DNA from: Nitratireductor sp.
GTDB lineage: Bacteria > Pseudomonadota > Alphaproteobacteria > Rhizobiales > Rhizobiaceae
DNA: 12,925 nucleotides
Assembly (NCBI GenBank): GCA_020441735.1
Contig: JAGRLQ010000274.1
Coordinates: 1-12,925, forward strand
Direction of reading: 5' to 3'
The notes beneath the pieces were generated by a model. That model saw only the letters and a program-made list of their open reading frames with translations, ran no database searches and was not told the DNA's origin. Below are positions 7,638 to 12,835 of the stretch, one piece after another. Each line of letters opens with the position of its first letter. Position 1 is the stretch's first letter. Made by a program: the position numbers and the translations under genes.

Positions 7638-7708
7638 CAGTACTCATCCCTTTCCCGTTTACATGCTTAAGAGACCGCAAATTGGTTAACTTGCTGCTCA
7701 GAAGAATG

Positions 7709-7725
7709 GTAAATGTCGGGTTAAC
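7709..7725 (-). promoter_or_regulatory. CtrA-like site A
   Basis: On the - strand this reads GTTAACCCGACATTTAC, that is TTAA-N7-TTTAC, one mismatch from the CtrA consensus TTAA-N7-TTAAC. It lies 72 bases upstream of the secreted hydrolase start and about 60 upstream of the promoter-like element at 7785-7813. Assignment rests on motif match only. Confidence 0.35.
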
Positions 7726-7765
7726 GACGGGGACAAGGGCGGATGGCCCTATTGGGAACCGCCTG

Positions 7766-7794
7766 TTCGGGCACGTTTATTTTACTTGCCCGAA
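7766..7794. promoter_or_regulatory. Operator-like inverted repeat over the -35 element
   Basis: TTCGGGCA (7766-7773) and TGCCCGAA (7787-7794) are perfect 8-base inverted repeats with a 13-base A+T-rich spacer, so the arm centres lie 21 bases (two helical turns) apart. The right arm overlaps the proposed -35 hexamer (7785-7790), the usual place for a repressor or activator dimer site. Confidence 0.45.
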
Positions 7795-7813
7795 GCCGGC
7801 TTGTGCTCCACAT
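7785..7813 (+). promoter_or_regulatory. Putative promoter of the 25-codon ORF
   Basis: CTTGCC (7785-7790), a 17-base spacer and CCACAT (7808-7813) resemble rhizobial vegetative promoters (CTTGAC-N17-CTATAT) and, less specifically, RpoH promoters (CTTGAA...CCATNT). A start near 7820 would give a leader of about 30 bases that contains the extended Shine-Dalgarno sequence, and a transcript of about 210 nt ending at the terminator near 8028. Confidence 0.45.
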
Positions 7814-7851
7814 TTACGGTGTAACTGCAACAACTGAAAGGAGGTGATCCA

Positions 7852-7929
7852 GTGTCGAGTGAAATCAGGTTTGCGCATGGGTCTATGCGTTTGGGTGATT
7901 TTCGGAGCAACCTCCGGGGTTTTGCCTGA
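7852..7929 (+). CDS. Small ORF (25 aa) with a maximal Shine-Dalgarno sequence
   Basis: GTG 7852 opens a 25-codon frame ending at TGA 7927-7929. The product begins MSSEIRFAHGSMRLG and ends LRGFA: basic, non-hydrophobic and without a TM segment. It is preceded by AAAGGAGGTGATCCAG (7837-7852), complementary without mismatch to the 3' end of alphaproteobacterial 16S rRNA (CTGGATCACCTCCTTT). The complement runs into the G of the start codon, so the core AGGAGG is centred about 10 bases from GTG. A promoter-like element, a structured tail and a strong terminator frame it as a monocistronic unit. I do not recognise the peptide. It may be a real small protein, a leader peptide, or part of an RNA whose function is ribosome binding. 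Confidence 0.55.
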   Translation: MSSEIRFAHGSMRLGDFRSNLRGFA

Positions 7930-8028
7930 CCGTAACAGGATCGCTGCCATTGTCATGACAGCGAACCGCAGTTGATCCAGCGGTAAACAGATTCACGAGG
8001 CCGCCCGTTTCGGGCGGCCTTTTGTTTT
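7930..8028 (+). other. Structured 3' tail of the small-ORF transcript
   Basis: Downstream of the stop are two short potential hairpins, TCGCTG...CAGCGA (around 7941-7964) and ACCGC...GCGGT (around 7965-7984), and then the terminator. The octamer TGATCCAG of the Shine-Dalgarno region recurs in the second loop (around 7973-7980). The tail is too long and structured for a simple spacer and could be a 3'-derived regulatory RNA. This is inference. Confidence 0.3.
7998..8028 (+). terminator. Strong intrinsic terminator after the small ORF
   Basis: AGGCCGCCCG (7998-8007) and CGGGCGGCCT (8011-8020) form a perfect 10-bp stem with a TTT loop, followed by TTTGTTTT (8021-8028). It ends a + strand transcript for which the only candidate gene is the 25-codon ORF. 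Confidence 0.92.
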
Positions 8029-8117
8029 GGCAATTTCGAATCCGGTAGAAACGCTTTCGAGCGAAACACAGGGAACGCCGGCAGAGGCCTGCAACAATTC
8101 GGGTGAAAAGGAGCCTG

Positions 8118-8237
8118 AAAAAGACAATGCCTGCCGGGGGAGGAGGACCGGCAGGCATCGTTTTCGTTCCGGTTTGGGAGGAGATAAACCGGACATGTTC
8201 ATATCCGATGTGGGAGGAGGTACACCGGTTGAACGAA
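8118..8237 (-). ncRNA. Three-hairpin anti-Shine-Dalgarno sRNA (alpha-r14/'cuckoo' type)
   Basis: Read on the - strand, three consecutive hairpins each expose a ten-base C/U-rich loop. Hairpin 1 has stem arms 8222-8228/8205-8211 (7 bp including one G-U) and loop ACCUCCUCCC. Hairpin 2 has arms 8186-8193/8168-8175 (8 bp perfect) and loop AUCUCCUCCC. Hairpin 3 has arms 8148-8158/8127-8137 (11 bp perfect) and loop UCCUCCUCCC, followed by UUGUCUUUUU, so it doubles as the terminator. The repeated CUCCUCCC anti-SD loops and the inferred length near 120 nt match the alpha-r14 family (NfeR1 of Sinorhizobium) and the related CCUCCUCCC 'cuckoo' RNAs of alphaproteobacteria. These act in trans by pairing with ribosome-binding sites, typically in stress or symbiosis. 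The 3' end (about 8118) is well supported. The 5' end is an estimate from family length; no good -35/-10 pair is seen, and a CtrA-like box lies at 8257-8273. Confidence 0.85.
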
Positions 8238-8256
8238 CGTAACGTAACGCAAAACC

Positions 8257-8273
8257 GTTAACGTTTCGTTTAC
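8257..8273 (+). promoter_or_regulatory. CtrA-like site B, upstream of the sRNA
   Basis: GTTAACGTTTCGTTTAC fits TTAA-N7-TTTAC, one mismatch from the CtrA consensus. It covers roughly -20 to -36 relative to the inferred sRNA start, where CtrA often acts and where no standard -35 hexamer is visible. Motif and position only. Confidence 0.35.
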
Positions 8274-8288
8274 GCTCATATAATGAGC
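8274..8288. promoter_or_regulatory. Perfect 6-bp dyad upstream of the sRNA
   Basis: GCTCAT (8274-8279) and ATGAGC (8283-8288) are inverted repeats around ATA, directly next to the CtrA-like box. The dyad contains TATAAT (8279-8284) on the + strand. It may be an operator, or a -10 element for an undetected + strand transcript; neither is proven. Confidence 0.35.
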
Positions 8289-8394
8289 AAAATCGCCCAG
8301 TTGGAGTGCCGATCGCACATGGAAGCCATGCGTCCAACGCATAGCTTGGGCTTTATTCGAGGCTCCGATCTCCAAATGTGCGCGGCAAAAGGGT

Positions 8395-8424
8395 GCAGGG
8401 GGGCGTTGTGGGCCGCCCCCCTGC
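8395..8424 (-). terminator. Probable terminator of the TadG-like gene
   Basis: GCAGGGGGGCG (8395-8405) and CGCCCCCCTGC (8414-8424) form a perfect 11-bp stem with an 8-base loop. On the - strand the stem is followed by ACCCTTTTG, a short and slightly displaced T-tract, 58 bases after the stop of the gene at 8483. The + strand side (CGTCCGGCCTGGCTTTT) is weaker. Confidence 0.7.
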
Positions 8425-8482
8425 CGTCCGGCCTGGCTTTTCAGCGCGGTGCGGCGGTCAGAATGCACCGTGCCGTTTGTTG

Positions 8483-9769
8483 TTATTGGGCCAGGCGGAG
8501 CGTCTTGATATCGTTTGCGATGGATCGGAAGGCCGTCCGCAACTCCTGTTCACTGTTGGCGTCGAAGTAATACTGGCTCTTGCCGTCGGCAGGTGTTGCG
8601 CAAGCCTGCAACGTCTCTTTGGCCTCTTTCGGCGCATTGAAGGCGATCGAATAGATGATGATGCCGTCACCGCTTTTCTTCGGCCGTTTCATGTCGGTGC
8701 ATAGTGCCTTGGCGGTATCGTTCGACTTTGCCGTACTGGCATCGCTGTCGCGGGGGTCGCTTACACCGTTGAAATAGGTGTTGAACTCTCCATCGGTCAT
8801 CAGGACCACGATTTTCTGCGTTCTGGAATCGTAGCCTGCCGGCTTCGAACCGTTTGGCCAGAACTGCTGCCAGTTGTCCGACAGCATGTAGTACCCCCAG
8901 GAGATGCCCAGATGGCCGGCGGTGTAACCGTTTGCCCGCATGTTACGGATATCGCTGAGCAAGGAACTGCGCTCGTTGGTCAACGGCCGCACCACGCTGA
9001 CAGGGCAATCCCGCGTACGGCGGTCGGCGCCAACCTTTTCCGTTGCAGGCGAAACATCGTTGTGTGGATTTCGCGAGCGTTCGGTCATGCAGGTGCGTGT
9101 CGGATGACCGCTTGCCTTGCGAGCAAGCCGGCTTGGCAGGCTCACCCCTTCCGAATAAGGCACCAGGCCAAGGCGGACCTTGGCATTCGTCTTGCCCTTC
9201 GGCAGCAGAATGTCGACGGCATCGCCGGCCGCAAGCTTGAGCGCGGCAAGCTTGCCGTCGCTGTTCATGGAGCCGGTGACATCCAGCACCATGCTGACTT
9301 CCACGGCGCTGGTGGAGAGCTTGACCTTGCTATACGCGCCAACATCCACAACCGGCTTGCCGATCAGCCCCATGAAGGCAGTTTCTATGGGCGCCTTGAG
9401 GGAGGCATCCACTTCACCGGTATTGTTGTTGGCAGTGAAGCTTTCCACTTCAACCAGGTAACCGAGCTCGGGATGATTGACAAAGTTTGCCTGCAGATGA
9501 TTGTCGAAGACCTTGCGCAGTTTTGCCTTGTTGGTCTCACCCTCCAGCATTTCGTGCCCTGCCGCCAGAACCGCGGCATCGAGCGACTGGTTCATCAGCG
9601 TCTTGGCACGGGAAAGCTGGGTGTAATCGACGGCAATCCCGGCCGAGGCCATTACCGCGATGGCCGCAATGGCAAAAGTCGGGGCAAAAGTTCCCTTCTC
9701 ATTTGCAAGAAAGCAGCTTGCGAAACGGGGTGCTTTTTGCCGGGACAGCTTGGTGGGGACGTTGAACAT
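8483..9769 (-). CDS. TadG-like pilus-assembly/VWA domain membrane protein
   Basis: The 428-residue protein (from ATG 9769) has the Tad/TadE-like N-terminus NEKGTFAPTFAIAAIAVMAS with one TM segment (about 28-48), then DYTQLSRAKTLMNQSLDAAVLAAG. A von Willebrand factor A domain begins at about 157, with a complete MIDAS: D163-V-T-G-S167, Thr283 in GYTAGHLG and Asp326 in LMTDGE. Cysteines 227/255 and 357/390 may be paired in the periplasm. The frame extends 25 residues upstream to 9844, but the AGGAGG at 9775-9780 (- strand), five bases before ATG 9769, decides the start. Such proteins are usually linked to Tad/Flp pilus or envelope functions. Here the gene is solitary, with no tad cluster around it. 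Two CtrA-like sites and a leader hairpin lie upstream and a terminator downstream. Confidence 0.88.
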   Translation of the reverse strand: MFNVPTKLSRQKAPRFASCFLANEKGTFAPTFAIAAIAVMASAGIAVDYTQLSRAKTLMNQSLDAAVLAAGHEMLEGETNKAKLRKVFDNHLQANFVNHPELGYLVEVESFTANNNTGEVDASLKAPIETAFMGLIGKPVVDVGAYSKVKLSTSAVEVSMVLDVTGSMNSDGKLAALKLAAGDAVDILLPKGKTNAKVRLGLVPYSEGVSLPSRLARKASGHPTRTCMTERSRNPHNDVSPATEKVGADRRTRDCPVSVVRPLTNERSSLLSDIRNMRANGYTAGHLGISWGYYMLSDNWQQFWPNGSKPAGYDSRTQKIVVLMTDGEFNTYFNGVSDPRDSDASTAKSNDTAKALCTDMKRPKKSGDGIIIYSIAFNAPKEAKETLQACATPADGKSQYYFDANSEQELRTAFRSIANDIKTLRLAQ

Positions 9770-9825
9770 GTTGGCCTCCTGGGACAATTCCTGTCCACAG
9801 GGATGCATCGGGCTTGCCAACATCT

Positions 9826-9854
9826 TCCGCCAGCAACAAACCAAAGCTGGCGGA
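9826..9854 (-). promoter_or_regulatory. Leader hairpin upstream of the TadG-like gene
   Basis: TCCGCCAGC (9826-9834) and GCTGGCGGA (9846-9854) form a perfect 9-bp stem with an 11-base loop, 57 bases before the ATG on the - strand. It has no T-tract on the coding strand, so it is more likely a 5'-UTR stability or control element, or a protein site, than a terminator. Confidence 0.4.
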
Positions 9855-9898
9855 TATTCTATCTCATTGTTTTTATTGGCTTTTGTCGAAAAATGAAA

Positions 9899-9915
9899 GT
9901 TAACAACCGGTAAAC
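9899..9915 (+). promoter_or_regulatory. CtrA-like site C, upstream of the TadG-like gene
   Basis: GTTAACAACCGGTAAAC fits TTAA-N7-TAAAC, one mismatch from the CtrA consensus, 130 bases upstream of the TadG-like start and facing site D. CtrA controls pilus and envelope genes in several alphaproteobacteria, so the context is plausible. Confidence 0.35.
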
Positions 9916-9938
9916 CGGGAAAACCGCTCCGACTGCAA

Positions 9939-9955
9939 GTTTACCACCCATTAAC
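9939..9955 (-). promoter_or_regulatory. CtrA-like site D, upstream of the TadG-like gene
   Basis: On the - strand GTTAATGGGTGGTAAAC fits TTAA-N7-TAAAC. It is inverted relative to site C, with about 40 bases between the two centres. Confidence 0.3.
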
Positions 9956-10077
9956 CGTGGTGCGGGACCGCGTCCCGTTCCGACACGGCATGAACGATGC
10001 ACCCGTCGCAGCGACGGAACCAAAACGGGACAGATGTTAGGAAGTTGCCTACCGGTTTCAGCCCGACCGGTCACGGA
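9956..10077. other. Gene-free stretch with short dyads
   Basis: This is the distal part of the 308-base gap between the TadG-like and DUF4175 genes. I see no gene here. It holds CGGGAC-CGC-GTCCCG (9963-9977), CCGTCGC-A-GCGACGG (10003-10017) and two ACCGGT palindromes (10051-10056, 10066-10071). None is followed by a T-tract on the - strand, so no terminator for the large upstream gene can be named with confidence. Confidence 0.4.
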
Positions 10078-12744
10078 TCAGCGGCTTTCCAGCAGTCTTT
10101 CGAGGTAATTGCGCTCCAGAAGCGGGCGCAGGGGATCAGAAAGGCGCCGGCGGATGGCTTCCATGATCTCGCGGGCACGCTGGGCGTCGACTTCTCCCGG
10201 GATGCGGGTGCTGCCATCGTCGATCCGGCCACGCGCTTCGTTGCGGCGGCCCAGCGGATCGGTGCCGTCCTGGCGTTGCTGGGGATTGCCGGCCTCGCCG
10301 TTTGGCTGCTGGCCGCCCTGGTTCCGGTCGCCTGCCATCTGCTGCATCATGGATTGCGCGCCCTGGCGCAGTGCTTCAAGCGCCTGGCCCTGATCACCAG
10401 CAGCAGCGCCGCTGTCGCCCTGACCGAGATTTTCGCCTGCTTCGCCCATTTCCCGCCCGGCTTCGCCGAACTGTTCTGAAGGATCGAGGCCAAGATCCTC
10501 CAATTGCTGGCCCAACTCACCCAGTTGCTTGCGCAATTCCTCCTGCCGCTGGCGCAACTGCTCCAGTGCCTCGGCAAATTCCTCCGGCGTCATTTCTCCC
10601 TCGCCGGACTCCGGGTTCTGGCCTTGCTGATTTTGACCCTGTTGCTGCTGTCCTTGCTGGTTCTGGCCCTGCTGTTGCTGGCCTTGCTGTTGCTGGCCGG
10701 GTTGGCGGCGCTGCATGGAGAAGGTTTCCTCCATCAACTCCTGCTGACGCTGCATCAGCTCTGACAGCTTGTCGAGCGCCTCATTGAGCTCATTACCCTC
10801 GGCCTGACGCTGCTGCTGGTGCTGGCCGGCCATGAGATTGTCCATCATGCGCTGCAACTCGCTGAGCAGTTCGCGGGCCGCATCCTTGGAGCCCGATTTG
10901 GCAAGGTCCTCGATGCGCTGCATCATGCGCTCGAGATCGCGCTGGGTCAGGAACTCGAAATTGTCCAAGTTCCGCATCGGGTTGTCCTGAAGCGGATTTT
11001 CGGCCTGCTGCCGCGCCATCTGCTCCAGGAAATCGTTCATCGCCTGGCGCAGTTCCTCCATCAGGCGCTCGATTTCCTCGTCATCGGCCCCTTCTTCCAG
11101 TGCTTCGGAGAGCTTCTCCTGTGCTTCGCGCAACCGCCGCTCGACATCGGAGAGATCGCCCAGTTCGAGAGCAAGCGCGGTTTCCCACAGCACATCCATG
11201 GCCTCGCGCAGCTTGTCGTCATTTCTCGCATGGGCAACCATGCGATAGGTACTGCGCAGGGTCAGATAAACGCCCATGTCCATGCTGAAGACCTCGGGAT
11301 GGGTCGTTACCGCGTCCAGCAGATTGGCGACAAGCGGTGCGTCATTGGCGTTCATTGCCAGGATACGGCGCTGTTCCACCAGCGCACGGGCAAGGGAATC
11401 ATTGAACGTTCTGCCGGGGAGCGTGAACCGGACGGGCTGCGATCTGCCGGTCTGGCCGGGATCATCGGTTGCCTCCAACACCAGTTCCACTTCGCTGCCG
11501 GCCCAGGGATGTGCCGACAAATCCCGGTTTACCTTGGTGGCACCGCTTCTTGCGCGGGCGCGCGGCAGGGGCAATTGCAGTTCCGGCGGCTCAACGAGCG
11601 GGCGGGCATCGGGAGCATTGTCCTGTTCCACACGCGAAAACTGTGCTCGGGCAGAAACCACGCCGTAGTCGTCTTCCACCGAGTAGTTGAGTTCAAGCGC
11701 GCCGCTTCGGGCAGCGCCCGGCATTTCATCAAGACGAATGGTGGGTATGGTGTCCTGCTCGACCGTCACGGCCCAGGCAGCAAGAACCTCTTCGCCGATC
11801 AGAACTTCCAGTTCGGCGCTTTCTTCCAGCACGCCTGAAAAACTGACCGCTTCGGCCGTATCGCCAATTTCGCGCTGCAACTGCTCAGTCTTCCCGGCAC
11901 CGCGCAGACGCGCGGAAATTGCCTGGCCGATGCCGTCCAGATCAACGTGGCGGATGGTCAGGGCGCTGCCCGAAAGGGTCGTTACCGAAGCAGAAGCCTG
12001 CTGCACCTCCTCGCCATTGCCGTTGCCTTCCGGGCTCAGGGTCCGGGCTTCCAGATAGAGCGGCGGCTTGGCGGCATAGGCAGGCGGGGTGATCCAGACA
12101 TCGAGACGCGAAAGGATGGCGGCACGGTCAAGCCTTGGCCCGAAGGCGTCGGCAACGCTTCCGCCATGCACGCTGTATGAATAGCCGAGTGCGGCGAATG
12201 CCACGACCGGCACCAGCGCGCGCAGGGCGAAACGGTCATAACGGTTGCCGTCCGGCGACGGGATACCGGAGGAAAGGTCCTTCACCTTTTCAGCCATGCG
12301 CCGGCGGTGCTCTTCCCACAGGGCGGCCGCAAAGGAGTCATCCTCATTTGCCTGGCGGTCAATCTGGGCGGTTACCGGGCGATGGACAAGGTTCGAGGAC
12401 TTCTCGATACGGTCAATGGTCTCCTGCCGGCTCGGCATGCGCCATTGGCGCAGCGGCATCAAAGCCCAGAGAAATGCCAGAGCGAACAGGCCAAGGCCAA
12501 CATAACGGGCCCAATCGGGAATTTGCGACCACAGGCCGAGCCAGGAAACGATGAAAAACAGGCAAAGCGCGATGAAGGCGGGAACGAGAAGAGGCCAGAG
12601 GCGTTCCCAGGCAATGGACAGCCACGAGAGACTGCGCACCAAAGGCGCGGGTGCTGCACCGGCCGCCGGCTCGCTGTGCTGATCTGTTTCGGGGCCTGCC
12701 CCTTGTGCCGTAGCAGAAAGGGGTGCCTTGGTGGAACGGGTCAC
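10078..12744 (-). CDS. DUF4175/TIGR02302 family membrane protein, Gln-rich
   Basis: The 888-residue protein matches the alphaproteobacterial TIGR02302 (DUF4175) family, whose function is unknown. Layout: a Pro/Ala-rich N-terminus, two adjacent TM segments (about 49-72 and 80-98), a basic segment with the conserved-looking DRIEKSSNLVHRP, a third TM (about 173-192), a beta-rich exported region with WITPPAYAAKPPLYLEA (217-233) and EDDYGVVSARAQF (357-369), then a long coiled coil (about 450-680). A Gln/Gly-rich low-complexity tract (about 681-710) and further Q-rich helices follow, and the protein ends LRPLLERNYLERLLESR. The start is GTG 12744: AGGA on the - strand lies five bases before it, and the overlapping ATG at 12746 runs straight into TGA. 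The C-terminal half carries many Met and Gln residues and suggests a large periplasmic assembly or a wall-associated role, which is inference. Confidence 0.9.
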   Translation of the reverse strand: MTRSTKAPLSATAQGAGPETDQHSEPAAGAAPAPLVRSLSWLSIAWERLWPLLVPAFIALCLFFIVSWLGLWSQIPDWARYVGLGLFALAFLWALMPLRQWRMPSRQETIDRIEKSSNLVHRPVTAQIDRQANEDDSFAAALWEEHRRRMAEKVKDLSSGIPSPDGNRYDRFALRALVPVVAFAALGYSYSVHGGSVADAFGPRLDRAAILSRLDVWITPPAYAAKPPLYLEARTLSPEGNGNGEEVQQASASVTTLSGSALTIRHVDLDGIGQAISARLRGAGKTEQLQREIGDTAEAVSFSGVLEESAELEVLIGEEVLAAWAVTVEQDTIPTIRLDEMPGAARSGALELNYSVEDDYGVVSARAQFSRVEQDNAPDARPLVEPPELQLPLPRARARSGATKVNRDLSAHPWAGSEVELVLEATDDPGQTGRSQPVRFTLPGRTFNDSLARALVEQRRILAMNANDAPLVANLLDAVTTHPEVFSMDMGVYLTLRSTYRMVAHARNDDKLREAMDVLWETALALELGDLSDVERRLREAQEKLSEALEEGADDEEIERLMEELRQAMNDFLEQMARQQAENPLQDNPMRNLDNFEFLTQRDLERMMQRIEDLAKSGSKDAARELLSELQRMMDNLMAGQHQQQRQAEGNELNEALDKLSELMQRQQELMEETFSMQRRQPGQQQQGQQQQGQNQQGQQQQGQNQQGQNPESGEGEMTPEEFAEALEQLRQRQEELRKQLGELGQQLEDLGLDPSEQFGEAGREMGEAGENLGQGDSGAAAGDQGQALEALRQGAQSMMQQMAGDRNQGGQQPNGEAGNPQQRQDGTDPLGRRNEARGRIDDGSTRIPGEVDAQRAREIMEAIRRRLSDPLRPLLERNYLERLLESR
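10615..10704 (-). repeat. Gln/Gly codon repeat inside the DUF4175 gene
   Basis: Thirty codons encode imperfect repeats of the unit GQQQQ / GQNQQ (residues 681-710). The DNA is a run of near-identical 15-base units (mostly CAG and CAA codons with GGC or GGT), a likely site for slippage and length variation between strains. The frame remains intact here. Confidence 0.85.
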
Positions 12745-12818
12745 ATCAATCCTGTTTGCTGTCAGATATCCCTACATTAGCACAAAATGGGGCAATATCG
12801 AGAGCGATCAAGCAAGCG

Positions 12819-12835
12819 TGACCGGCGTCCGGTCA
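12819..12835 (-). repeat. 7-bp hairpin at the pirin stop codon
   Basis: TGACCGG (12819-12825) and CCGGTCA (12829-12835) are perfect inverted repeats around CGT, and they include the stop codon of the pirin gene. No T-tract follows on the - strand, so I list it as a hairpin rather than a terminator. Confidence 0.4.

Noticed and set aside
6978..7670. 230-codon + strand frame opposite the secreted hydrolase
   Set aside because: The - strand frame has a signal peptide and a nucleophile elbow, while the + strand frame is His/Gln-rich without family features.
7836..7852. Remnant of a 16S rRNA gene 3' end on the - strand
   Set aside because: Only about 17 bases match, no further 16S sequence flanks it, and the match sits exactly at SD distance from a start codon, so a ribosome-binding site explains it better.
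8118..8237. CRISPR-like or tandem repeat because of three GGGAGGAG motifs
   Set aside because: The repeated units are loops on three different complementary stems, without constant repeat or spacer length; a structured RNA fits better.
8912..9913. 333-codon + strand frame opposite the TadG-like gene
   Set aside because: The - strand product has a complete MIDAS and a strong AGGAGG site; the + frame is a GC-driven shadow.
10003..10017. CCGTCGC-A-GCGACGG as terminator of the DUF4175 gene
   Set aside because: No T-tract follows on the - strand and it lies over 60 bases past the stop codon; kept only as a dyad.
10051..10071. Paired ACCGGT palindromes just after the DUF4175 stop
   Set aside because: Arms are only six bases and self-palindromic, and no T-run follows; chance in GC-rich DNA is plausible.
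10819..11838. 339-codon + strand frame opposite the DUF4175 gene
   Set aside because: It is antisense to the coiled-coil region of a recognised family; its Leu/His-rich composition is the mirror of Gln/Glu codons.
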